From: JADJLQ01 sp034439915
GTDB taxonomy: Bacteria; Bacteroidota; Bacteroidia; Chitinophagales; Saprospiraceae
NCBI GenBank assembly: GCA_034439915.1
Contig: JAWXBI010000310.1
Location: 1 to 29,141 of the forward strand
DNA length: 29,141 nucleotides
Reading direction: 5' to 3'
A model generated the notes under the pieces. It saw nothing but the letters and a program-made list of their open reading frames with translations, made no database searches and was not told the origin of the DNA. Shown here one piece after another: positions 1 to 8,400 of the stretch. Every line of letters starts with the position of its first letter. Positions within the stretch are counted from its first letter, which is position 1. The position numbers and the translations under genes are program-made.

Positions 1-84
1 AGGCCTGTCCGAATTCCGGTAACGGAAGGCGGGTTGAGGTTAAGGCCTGTCCGAATTCCGGTAACGGAAGGCGGATTGAGGTTA
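1..84. repeat. Two tandem copies of a 42-bp repeat
   Basis: Positions 1-42 and 43-84 are the same 42-base unit with one difference (g at 33, a at 75). Each unit contains a small inverted repeat, ttccg-gtaa-cggaa. The array starts at the window edge, so more copies may lie outside. A further short hairpin (ccccga/tcgggg, 87-92 and 97-102) follows directly. No coding potential is apparent. It lies downstream of a decayed cyclase gene. Confidence 0.85.
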
Positions 85-140
85 AGCCCCGATCCGTCGG
101 GGGAGGTTGAGGAGCCTGGGGTACTGAAAAAATCGTTTTT

Positions 141-608
141 TTAATCCGGATAACCAATCCTATACAATAAATTCTGATACCGGGGATCTGTCCTTAAAAC
201 CGTCGGCACGAAAGGTGCATATTTTAATGAGACAATTTGCGGATCATGGTCGGCAAATGCTTTTTCGAGCAGAATAGCGACTGCATCTGCATTTCACAGA
301 TCGCTGCAGACAGGGCCCAATCAATAGTCCCAATAGTTTTTGGCAGAAGGCCATAACTCCAATTTTTTCACTAAAAGTCTTGCGGCTCGGGATTGTTTTT
401 GCGTTATTGAAACAGGCCAGGACCCCATCGCCCAATTCTTTGATCCAACAACCGTTGTATTCTTCGATGATCGGCTTTTGAATCTTCCTGTTTTTTTTCA
501 ACAGTTCAAAAGCTTTTTGCTCGTCACGGCCCATAAGAGCCGTGTATCCGACGATATCGGTCCCGCCTCAAGCGGGATGATGGCGGCGAGTTGTCGGGAT
601 TGAGACAT
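141..608 (-). pseudogene. Decayed TPR-type adenylate cyclase (N- and C-terminal ends only)
   Basis: This is a remnant of a paralogue of the intact cyclase at 2310-4367. An ATG at 608 opens a frame with QLAAI. After a frame shift, DIVGYTALMGRDEQKAFELL and WIKELGDGVLACFN match the start of the class III cyclase domain, including the first metal Asp, the adenine-selecting Lys and the second metal Asp. Homology then stops near 400. From about 290 to the stop at 141, in another frame, ILLEKAFADHDPQIVSLKY and TDPRYQNLLYRIGYPD match the usual C-terminal end of cyclase-TPR proteins. About 1.5 kb is therefore missing (rest of cyclase, membrane helix, TolB-like part, TPRs), and at least two frame changes remain. 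A small palindrome at 561-577 sits exactly where the first frame breaks. The remnant cannot encode a working enzyme. Confidence 0.85.
561..577. repeat. Small palindrome inserted in the cyclase remnant
   Basis: The sequence tcccgc-ctcaa-gcggga forms a perfect 6-bp stem. Relative to the intact paralogue, where AAI is followed by FFSDIVG, about 20 bases containing this hairpin replace about 9 bases. This shifts the reading frame just before the first metal-binding Asp. Confidence 0.6.
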
Positions 609-744
609 GACAGGGTCAATTTATACTATTTTCGGTAGTTAGTAGTCAGTTAATCAGTGGTTGGTGGTTCGTGGTTGGTGGAGATCAATCTTTAACCCTT
701 AACCCTTCACCTTTAACCATTTTAGCTCTTTTAGCCCGGTTGTT
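609..744. other. Intergenic low-complexity stretch
   Basis: This short gap lies between the DsrE-like gene and the cyclase remnant. It contains simple imperfect repeats: several ggttggtgg units near 658-682 and runs of ttaaccc/tttaacc at about 692-720. I see no gene or clear terminator in it. Confidence 0.5.
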
Positions 745-1182
745 TTATTTACCTCCCTTGAAATAAGACCAGCCTTCCTCTTGTTTCATGGCCAGCTCAA
801 TAACAGCGGAGGGTACCACGACGGCCTGTTTGAGCAGGTCTTCTTTCATTACCTTTCTTAATCTCATGGTATTGGCGCATGCGGCAAAGACGACTCCTTT
901 TGCTGACCATTCCTCGACCACCTGACTTATTTTTGATGTGGCGGTCATCAGCACCTCAAGGCCGGCTCCCAGGCAAACCACTTCGACGTCTGCATTGGGC
1001 CAGACAGTTCGGATGTTCTGCACCTGAAGGCCTACCCGGTTCTGAGAGAGTGAATCGGCGTCATTAAATTGCACTACAATTTTGTGTTTTTTGGAGTCGG
1101 CTGCCGCAGCCGGTTGCTGTGCTTTCAGCACCATTGGTAATAAGAGGATACAAAGCATTAATTTGAAATTGAACGTTTTCAT
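745..1182 (-). CDS. Secreted DsrE-family protein
   Basis: The product is 145 aa. Residues 1-21 are a signal peptide (Lys-Phe start, a Leu-rich core, then KAQ), so the protein is predicted to be periplasmic. The rest fits the DsrE/DsrF-like fold: KIVVQFNDAD at the first strand, VEVVCLGAGLEVL around Cys70, VVFAACANTMRL around Cys102, and a C-terminal half ending in PSAVIELAMKQEEGWSYFKG. The family includes sulfur-relay subunits (DsrE, TusD) and many exported relatives of unknown role. Cys102 lies in the position often used for persulfide chemistry in the family, but no sulfur-pathway partner is nearby, so a sulfur role is only a guess. The flanking genes are decayed cyclases, so it is probably transcribed alone. 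The ATG at 1182 gives a clean signal peptide. Confidence 0.85.
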   Translation of the reverse strand: MKTFNFKLMLCILLLPMVLKAQQPAAAADSKKHKIVVQFNDADSLSQNRVGLQVQNIRTVWPNADVEVVCLGAGLEVLMTATSKISQVVEEWSAKGVVFAACANTMRLRKVMKEDLLKQAVVVPSAVIELAMKQEEGWSYFKGGK

Positions 1183-1507
1183 CTCTTTTAGTTTTAGATA
1201 TACTGTTAAATTGTTTTATTATATGAAGGCCTCTTGGCCAGTGCTGGTTTGTCTGGTATATTTTAATACAACTAAATTACAAAATTTATTTTACCTGGAT
1301 TTGAAGGGATTCTTGCGAATGCTGTTGGTCAGATTGCAGGAATTTTGAAAATTAATAGTAACCTGGTAAATGGTTAGAAACCATTTTAATTGAGGTATTT
1401 TCATAGCCCACGACTTAATTCGTGGGCTATGAAATGCTGTGATAATCAACCGTTCAAACGGTTTGTTGGTTTGCGTCACAAAAAGTATGGCTTTGAAGTA
1501 GGGTTAA
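1183..1507. other. Gene-free stretch with REP-like hairpins
   Basis: This gap of about 325 bases contains no convincing gene. It should hold the promoter of the minus-strand DsrE-like gene and is AT-rich near 1200-1300. The only clear structure is the double hairpin at 1399-1463, listed separately. Short open frames here have no protein-like composition. Confidence 0.5.
1399..1463. repeat. REP-like double hairpin
   Basis: There are two neighbouring inverted repeats. The first is a perfect 15-bp stem, tttcatagcccacga (1399-1413) against its complement at 1420-1434, with a 6-base loop. The second is aaccgt-tcaa-acggtt at 1448-1463. Paired short palindromes of this style resemble the REP elements mobilised by RAYT (Y1) transposases, but no such transposase is in this window. 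It lies between a decayed cyclase and the DsrE-like gene. It could also act as a bidirectional terminator. Confidence 0.6.
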
Positions 1508-2136
1508 TTAAGAATCTGCTATTTCCATATTCCTCCGGAAAGACTCTGCCGATAAATAAACATCATGGTCTGCATCGACAAACTGCGCGGTAATTTTAAG
1601 ATCATTACGCTGAATGTGGACACTGCCTTCCATAATATATCCCGCTCCAATCTCCTTTCCAGTGGTCTTGATATCCTTTTTAATGCCTTTGTATTGCATT
1701 GAAGTCGTCCTGGAAATGATTTTCATCCTTTCAACCGGGCCAGGCTGGAAATGATTTCCTCCGTGAGCCCATCGCTGAAATAATCCTGTTCCGGATCATT
1801 GCTCAGGTTGACGAAGGGGAGCACCAATATACATTTTGACCGGACCTTTTGTCCTTGCCATCCAGATAATGGGTTTCGGGGGTAATGATTCCGTGATTGG
1901 TCAGGGCATACACATCAAGAGGCTTCTTTACATTTTTAAGGCATACTGTCCCAACAATATGGTATGCAGGTCTTTCTGGTTTTTTATATCGTCGAACACC
2001 TTGTCCGAAAAAAATATACATCCAGGGATGGCCAGGGATTCAATCTGGATGCTATATTGACCCCATCCCCGTAAATCGTGTTTCCTTCGGCGAGCACATC
2101 ACCGACGTGGATACCGATTCTAAGGGGCTCTACCGG
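1508..2136 (-). pseudogene. Decayed TPR-type adenylate cyclase (middle part)
   Basis: This is a second broken paralogue of the intact cyclase just upstream. Read on the minus strand it starts inside the cyclase domain (LRIGIHVGDVLAEGNTIYG, then DGVNIASRL with the transition-state Asn and Arg) and continues through KNVKKPLDVYAL. It then gives LPFVNLSNDPEQDYFSDGL and the TolB-like stretch ISRTTSMQYKG...MEGSVHIQRNDLKITAQF. At least four frame changes are needed. One-base losses can be placed after SRL, in the run of A before KNVKK, and in LKG/MKI. The first part of the catalytic domain and all TPR repeats are missing. Several breaks are at short homopolymers, but the missing ends show this is real decay and not only sequencing error. 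Confidence 0.85.
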
Positions 2137-2309
2137 GTCGACCTACATTTGAGCGTCTGCATCAGGTTTATTTGAATATTCATTTCTCATATAAAGTCTT
2201 GCTGTATACTGTTGATTATTTATCGTCAGTTCCTACACACGAATGGATTGGTAAAAAGAATATAAGCAAAAATGGACATAATCTACGGGGCCGAGAAAAG
2301 GCCAGGGTC

Positions 2310-4367
2310 TTAAGGGTAGCGGTCAAATCCATATTCGTTATATAACTTCATATACCTGGGGTCTTTGCGGATTGAATTAAACGAAGGATCAATTTTAAAC
2401 ACCTTAAATGCCTTTTCACGAATCCGGGATGATGTCTCCAGTTCCTGAAAACAGGCATCAACATTCATTCGAGAGGCATATACTTTTGCCAAGTCATAAT
2501 GCCATCCATCATAATACGGCATCGCGGCCAGACGAGCAAACAGAGTATCGCATTTAGCGTTAAGGCCGTAATTAAAACAAGCAATACATAAATAAGCAAG
2601 ATTGCCTTTCTTATCCGTTGAGTCACTGGATAAGGAGTGCCCAAAAATTTGGAGTATTTTATCATAGTCACCCTGATAAAAGGTGAGCACTTCGGAAAGT
2701 CTTTCAAATCCCTTATGTCCCGGAAACAATTTTTTTCCTTCCTCAATGAATTTATTCGCTTCTTTATACTTTCCTTTATACATACTGGCATTGGCCAGGA
2801 CGAAATATCCGTTATAGTCCGCCGGATCCAATTTTAATGCATCTGCAGCCATTTTGGCTGCTTTATCAAAATCACCCATCCATAACAGGAAATAACCATA
2901 TCTGTTTTTTATCAAGGATTCGGAGGGACTGAGCTGGATGGATTTTTCAAAATTCAGTTTAGCTGCTTTAAAATCGTTTTCCAGGGTCCAGGCCAATAAA
3001 GCCAGAGCGGAATACCCTTCAGCCAATTCGGGGTCCAGTCGAATAGATGTAAAAGCCAATTGTTTAGCTTCATTTATTGCAGAAAGATCGAGGTACTGAT
3101 TCTTCTGGTAAAGTATCCAAGTTTTACCCAGAGACAAGTAAGCAAAGGCCGGTGCAAAGGTTGAATCCTCGCGGATGACTTCCAGGTTATATTTTATGCT
3201 TTCTTCAAATACTTCCCTTTTATATAAAAACAATGCTTTGAGATATTTTGCATAGGCATCCTGGCTGATTTCTTTTTTAATCAACCTTGGCCTTTCCAAA
3301 TCGGATAAAGTAATTTTAAGTTTCTCAACTATATTCAGTGCAATACTGTCCTGGATAGCAAAGATATCCCGGAGTTCTTTATCAAACCGCTGGGACCACA
3401 AATGGAAATTGTCTTTAACCCGGATGAGCTGGGCTGTAATTCTGAGCTGGTTACCGGATTTTTGTATACTGCCTTCCAATACCGTACTTACTTTTAATTT
3501 TTCACCTATTTCCTGTATACCCAGGTCTTTGTTTTTAAATTGAAACGAAGAAGTCCTGCCAATTACTTTCAGATCCTTGATCCTGGTGATTGAATTAATA
3601 ATTTCTTCAGCCAGGCCATCCCCAAGGTATTCCTGATCACCTGCTGAACTCATATCTACAAAAGGCAAGACGGCAATAGACTTTTCATGGATTGGCTGTT
3701 CGAGATCAAAAGCTGTTTCTGGATAATTAAGTAGTATTATATATCCGGTGAGGAGAATGAACAATGCACCGGCAGCATACTTTAAGGACGAATTAATTTT
3801 AGCTGTAGTCCATTTTTTTTGATTTGTTGTCAGGGAAACTGACTGCGCCGGCTCACCTTCCATCTTTACGCGGTAGATCCGGACAGGTTCCTTTACATTT
3901 TTAAGATGTTCTACTTTAATAAATTCAGTCTCTAACCCTTTTTTATTATAAATATTATGATGAATTGTTTCTGAAATATAAATACTGCCGGGATCGGCGG
4001 CGGCTTGAATCCTGGCAGCAATATTTACTGCATCTCCAAACACATCATCGTCTTCAAACACTACTTCGCCCTGGTGAATGCCAATACGAAGTTGAAATTC
4101 TTTGATTTGATTACAAATTTTCTGGATTTTTATCGCGGCCAGGACGGCGTCAGATACGGTATTAAAACTAACCAGGACGCCATCACCCAATTCTTTGATC
4201 CACCGGCCATTGAATTCTTCTATAACTGGTTTGTGTATTTGCCGGTTTTTTTCAAGCAATTCAAAAGCCCGTTGTTCGTCTTTCCCCATCAATGCCGTAT
4301 AACCGACAATATCAGAGAAAAATATTGCAGCAAGCTTACGGTGCCGAAAGCTATCGGTTTGGGGCAT
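2310..4367 (-). CDS. Class III adenylate cyclase with TolB-like and TPR domains
   Basis: The product is 685 aa and predicted to make cAMP from ATP. Residues 10-170 are the catalytic domain. D19 (FSDIVGYT) and D62 (GDG) are the metal ligands, K58 and D108 are the pair that selects adenine, and N115 and R119 (AVNIAARI) are the transition-state residues, so the active site looks complete. A single membrane helix follows at about 196-214. Then comes a TolB-N-like domain (231-350, starting IAVLPFVDMSSAGDQEYLGDG), several TPR repeats (about 370-640) and the family's usual end (DPSFNSIRKDPRYMKLY). The catalytic half is thus cytoplasmic and the TolB/TPR half is probably periplasmic. Two broken relatives lie downstream on the same strand, so this is the surviving member of a small family. 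The ATG at 4367 is right for the domain. Confidence 0.93.
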   Translation of the reverse strand: MPQTDSFRHRKLAAIFFSDIVGYTALMGKDEQRAFELLEKNRQIHKPVIEEFNGRWIKELGDGVLVSFNTVSDAVLAAIKIQKICNQIKEFQLRIGIHQGEVVFEDDDVFGDAVNIAARIQAAADPGSIYISETIHHNIYNKKGLETEFIKVEHLKNVKEPVRIYRVKMEGEPAQSVSLTTNQKKWTTAKINSSLKYAAGALFILLTGYIILLNYPETAFDLEQPIHEKSIAVLPFVDMSSAGDQEYLGDGLAEEIINSITRIKDLKVIGRTSSFQFKNKDLGIQEIGEKLKVSTVLEGSIQKSGNQLRITAQLIRVKDNFHLWSQRFDKELRDIFAIQDSIALNIVEKLKITLSDLERPRLIKKEISQDAYAKYLKALFLYKREVFEESIKYNLEVIREDSTFAPAFAYLSLGKTWILYQKNQYLDLSAINEAKQLAFTSIRLDPELAEGYSALALLAWTLENDFKAAKLNFEKSIQLSPSESLIKNRYGYFLLWMGDFDKAAKMAADALKLDPADYNGYFVLANASMYKGKYKEANKFIEEGKKLFPGHKGFERLSEVLTFYQGDYDKILQIFGHSLSSDSTDKKGNLAYLCIACFNYGLNAKCDTLFARLAAMPYYDGWHYDLAKVYASRMNVDACFQELETSSRIREKAFKVFKIDPSFNSIRKDPRYMKLYNEYGFDRYP

Positions 4368-4574
4368 AAAAAATTATCAAAAAGGAAGATAAGAAAAATC
4401 GAATACAATATAATTTCCATGCAGCACAGCATTAATTGTCCGACCACTGCGACTTGAAAGAAACCCGATGCATCCTTTTTAAAAATATTTTATACTGAGT
4501 TTCACTCTGAATTACCGTCATCATCTTTAAAATATGATTGCCAAGTCGGGGTGCAACCCCTCCGAAACGAGTCG

Positions 4575-4596
4575 GGGTGCCCTTTCGAGGGCGCCC
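4575..4596 (-). terminator. Hairpin downstream of the T9SS-sorted gene
   Basis: A 9-bp stem with one G-U type pair (gggtgccct / agggcgccc, loop ttcg) lies about 50 bases past the stop at 4645. The ttcg loop is typical of stable RNA hairpins. There is no clear T-run on the minus strand, so termination is possible but unproven. A smaller stem (gggg/cccc, 4548-4560) follows, and the word gtcggggtgc occurs in both. Confidence 0.4.
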
Positions 4597-4644
4597 AAAT
4601 TACTAATTCTACAAGTAAGTTGGCCTGTTCGAATATCGGGTTGC

Positions 4645-5205
4645 CTAATTCAGAACAATCGCTTTTTGGTGCAATCGCTGCTGATCCGTCATCAACACCA
4701 GGGTATACATGGCATTAGTCAGCCCTTCGGATTTTAGCCCGACCCTGTATTTGCCGGGGGTCAGCACTTCATCCAGCAGCGTTGACACCAGGTTTCCCTG
4801 CATATCGACCCAGAATAGCCGGACCCTCCCTTTAACACCAACCTGGAATTCTGCCGTAGTCTTGTTTTGAAATGGGTTGGGGAAAAGTTTCAAAGAGGAC
4901 ACCGGATCAAGTACATTGTTTTTTTCAATTTCGAGGGTACTGGTACTCATATCTTTGGGCAGGTACCAAAAACCCACACAGGCCTGGGTGTTGGCTTGCT
5001 GGAGTTTTGCTGCAAAGCTTTGACCTATGGTGAGGTTGGTTATATAGTTGCTGTTGAGTGATGTCTGGCCACCATTGCTGATCACCAATTTGTTTAGTTT
5101 GGTTTGGCCTGTCAAAGAAGGAATCCAGGCAAATAAGCCAACCCATAGAGCCCATACCCGAAATTCAAATTTTAAGCCTTCGGGCAGATTAATTAAATAA
5201 ATCAT
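4645..5205 (-). CDS. Small secreted protein with T9SS sorting domain
   Basis: The product is 186 aa. After a hydrophobic signal-like segment (about residues 17-33, ending SLTGQ) comes a short region (VISNGG...YITNLTIGQSF...ACVGFWYLP), a pattern common in Bacteroidota exported proteins. Residues 105-186 form a type A T9SS sorting domain: LFPNPFQNKTTAEF, a middle VDMQGNLV, and the end NAMYTLVLMTDQQRLHQKAIVLN in pattern. The protein should be exported by the type IX system and left on the surface or released. The ATG at 5205 overlaps the stop of the upstream reading frame (ATGA), which suggests translational coupling. A GTG 16 codons further in would give a more standard signal peptide. No function beyond export is visible. 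Confidence 0.8.
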   Translation of the reverse strand: MIYLINLPEGLKFEFRVWALWVGLFAWIPSLTGQTKLNKLVISNGGQTSLNSNYITNLTIGQSFAAKLQQANTQACVGFWYLPKDMSTSTLEIEKNNVLDPVSSLKLFPNPFQNKTTAEFQVGVKGRVRLFWVDMQGNLVSTLLDEVLTPGKYRVGLKSEGLTNAMYTLVLMTDQQRLHQKAIVLN

Positions 5206-5450
5206 TGTTGGCGTGTTGTTTTGTCATTAACTATGGCATCGGGTTCGGTTTTACCTGCTGATCTTGTTTCCAAACCCTGTGGAAACTTTGATTCCGATCT
5301 GAAGGATTGCGGATCTTCTGATTTATTTCTCACCACTTCAAAATCTTCATGGCCTTTGCGTATGCATTTTACTTCCCAGTCAAATTCGTAAGAACCTAAA
5401 CCTTCTAACAATTCTTCTACTTCGAAACCGGTGCGGCTTTTTTTAACCAC
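5202..5450 (-). CDS. Severed C-terminal tail of the giant repeat protein
   Basis: This 82-codon open frame starts with GTG and follows the 1793-aa gene in the same reading frame, after its TAA at 5466-5468. Read through the stop, the sequence is TPLSG-stop-SKGLAVVKKSRTGFEVEELLEG and then YEFDWEVKCIRKGHEDFEVVR. I recognise this as the second half of a conserved C-terminal domain in Bacteroidota tail-fibre-like proteins, whose first half ends the upstream gene. It is therefore most likely not an independent gene. It is either the lost end of the big protein, a fragment restarted at the GTG 16 bases after the stop, or a product of readthrough. The last 30 residues (SEDPQSF onward) are polar and unremarkable. 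Its stop overlaps the next start. Confidence 0.6.
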   Translation of the reverse strand: MVKKSRTGFEVEELLEGLGSYEFDWEVKCIRKGHEDFEVVRNKSEDPQSFRSESKFPQGLETRSAGKTEPDAIVNDKTTRQQ

Positions 5451-5465
5451 GGCAAGGCCTTTGGA

Positions 5466-8400
5466 TTAACCACTTAGAGGAGTGAGAATTACCGTCATTG
5501 TACCTGTATTTGCAACATTTTGATAATGGTCGGTAAATTCAATAGACGCTTTTCCATTGGTTAATTTACCGGTACCTCTGATGTAAGCCGCTAATTCAGG
5601 ACCTTCTAAACTACCATACCAGATTTGTTTATCCGGTTTGCCCGGGTAATCCATTTTAAAATTTTTAACATCAGCGAATATCACTCCCTGTCCGGAAGTA
5701 TTGACGAACATACCTGCTTCAGTGGCGCCTTCGAATACACTTGAGTTTCTTACCCCTACGAAGCCCAGATGAGGGCTTCCTACCAGGTTGCTGAGAAAGG
5801 AGCTTTCTCCGCCATTGGGCCCCTTGGAGGAAACAAAGCCTGCGCCTACTTCCATCCGGGGATGTTGTAATTTATCTACGAAGAATAGCTGGACCCCATT
5901 TCCAAATGCACTGGCATTGAAGTAAGAACCTTCTGTATCTGTAACGGTCAATGAACCCGCCCCACTCAAAAACACTCTTCGATTTCCACTTGGATCCCGC
6001 ACGCCCAATTCCCCGCCAAAATCCTGGTTGGTCATATATACCCTTTCACTTCCAGCACTGCTGTTCACACCGACGTAGCCCTGATTGGTTGGAGTTGAAC
6101 CTATGGTAGATAATATGGTGCCAGTAGAATTCGAAGTTTGAACAATTCCATTATTGGTGCCCCCATAAGTAAGTCGGGCAACTTCTGTCCCAGCGGGGTT
6201 GTTTACCCCCACGTAACCACCGCCTGTATTAGCTGTGAAAATTCTTGCTCGTTCACCGCCTGTAGGATTAGCCACACCAATATATCCGGCCTTGTTGGTA
6301 CTGGTAGATAAAAAAGCTATCTCTGCTGATGAAGAATTACTAACACTTACAAATCCATCTGCGCTCGTATAAGAAGCCATCCTTGCGATTTCTTTACCAT
6401 TGTTTGCATTGGCAAAGACATAACCTCCAGCTGCTGAACTGGTCAATCCTGCGATATTAACTGCATTACTGTTATCGATGCTAATCCTGCCTGCAGTCCC
6501 ATCTGCTGTAGTAGTCATACGGGCAAGCTCTTTGCCTGCTAAATTTTGTACATAAATATATCCGGCACCAGAAGGAGAACCAGAAGTAAGTCCTGCAAGA
6601 CTTGTCCCTGAACCATTAAAGATGCTGACCAATCCGACTCCATTACTGGTACCTGAAACGCGCACCAATTCATTGCCGGCAGATCCATGGGCAGAAAGGG
6701 TTCCAATGTTGTTAGCATCCACCATTAAATTAATGGCATTCTTTCCCAGGGTATTAAACGCAGTAAAATGACCGCCTCCTTGCAGACCTGTAGTTAACCA
6801 AATAGCATCTTTTCCGTTTTGGTCTTTGGTGCCGATGAATGCACCACCGGCAGTATTGTGTGTAATATTAGTCATCAATCCACCTGTCGCATTGTTGATC
6901 AGTATAGCTCCGAAATTATTATCCTGGGTAAGATTGATCATGTCAAACAGTGCTGCATTTTTTAAACCAATGCCACCGCCTTTGCCTAAATTGGCCGTGA
7001 TGCGGACCACTTCTTTTTTATCCACATTATCCAAACCAATATACCCGGTTCCATCTAAAGTCGTCACCCGGGCCACTTTGACTCCGGCACTGGTGCCTAT
7101 TTCCAGCATCCCGGCTCCTGAACCTCCATTACTCAATTTGGAAGTATTGGACCCGCTGACATTGTAGATATTCATTTCACCTCCCTGGTTCGAGGCGGTA
7201 TTTAAACTTCCTATAATCTTATCGGAGGAATTGAATATAGATACACCGCCGCCGTTGTTTGCGGATGAGATCAGGGTTTGTCTTTTACCTGACGCACTAT
7301 AAGTAGACATAAATCCGGAAGCATCCCCCATTGCTCCTATATCTGCCGTTTTCAGAGCATTGTTGTTATAAAATATGGAATATCCGGCACCGGCGTTATC
7401 TCCACCCATTTCTATCCTGTTTTTCGTAATATCCTGTTTGCTGACGATTTGCCACAGTCCCTCTCCATTGTCTCCTACGCTGATTACATTCACGAGTTTG
7501 GTCTGATTATTAAATAAGGAAAGTTTGCCCCCATTCAACCCATTCAATAAAACACCGCGGTGATTGGTACCTGGTTTACCATCCGTAACCGTTACGCTAC
7601 CCCCATCTTTTAATGCCTCAAATAAGGCACCGAGGTTGCCCAGATTGTTTTTAATTGAAATCACCCCATCGGCAAATTGATTGTGTCCCATAAAAAAAGT
7701 ATTCAGTCCGTTAAAATTGAAAACGTTAAGATATCCATTGCCCAGGGAGTCTCCGCCCATACTCAGGCGGTTTTTATTTATATCGGATTTATTAAATATG
7801 CTGTAAAAGCCTTCCTTGGTTTTTCCATTACTTCCCATAAAATGAACCGGCTCGTTGTTTTCATTCCGGATAGATAGTGTTCCACCATATCGTGAACCGG
7901 ATAAGGAGGTTTTAATTTTTCCATCAATATCACTCAGGCCAAGGTCCCCATCCCCACCGGCTGCCGATAGATAAACAGCAGCTTTTGAATCCCGGTTGAA
8001 TAAATACAAATGACCTTCATCGTCTTCATTCCCCCCTATTTCGGCCACATTTTCGGGAAATTTGAATTTGCTTTTTATTTCAAACAATCCTCCGTTCTCC
8101 CCGTCGATAAATAAGTGGTGAACCAACTGGGAATCCCGATTGAATATCTTAAAAAGTCCATCTCCATCAGATTCGGTCAATTGGGCGGAGACAGACCTGT
8201 TTTGATTAAATACATTAATAAGTCCACCCGCATTGTCATTAGCCGTTAATAAAACAGTACGGTTACCTAAAACCGAACCCAAGGTCAATTGACCATCACT
8301 GAAGGTAGTGGACATCAGGTCTGCCACGGGGGTACCCAACCTATTATTAACTCTGATAAGACCATTGCCATCTTCCAGTGTCCCTATTTGGATCATTTCG

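Noticed and set aside
692..720. Telomere-like ttaaccc repeats
   Set aside because: Only a few imperfect copies occur inside an intergenic gap of a bacterial-looking chromosome. This is simple low complexity.
1508..2136. Frameshifts in the cyclase relic as pure sequencing error
   Set aside because: Several breaks are at homopolymers, but the relic also lacks the start of the catalytic domain and all TPR repeats, while 5-7 kb genes nearby are intact.
4005..4457. 150-codon plus-strand open frame over the cyclase start
   Set aside because: It is antisense to well-conserved catalytic motifs, and its product resembles nothing known.
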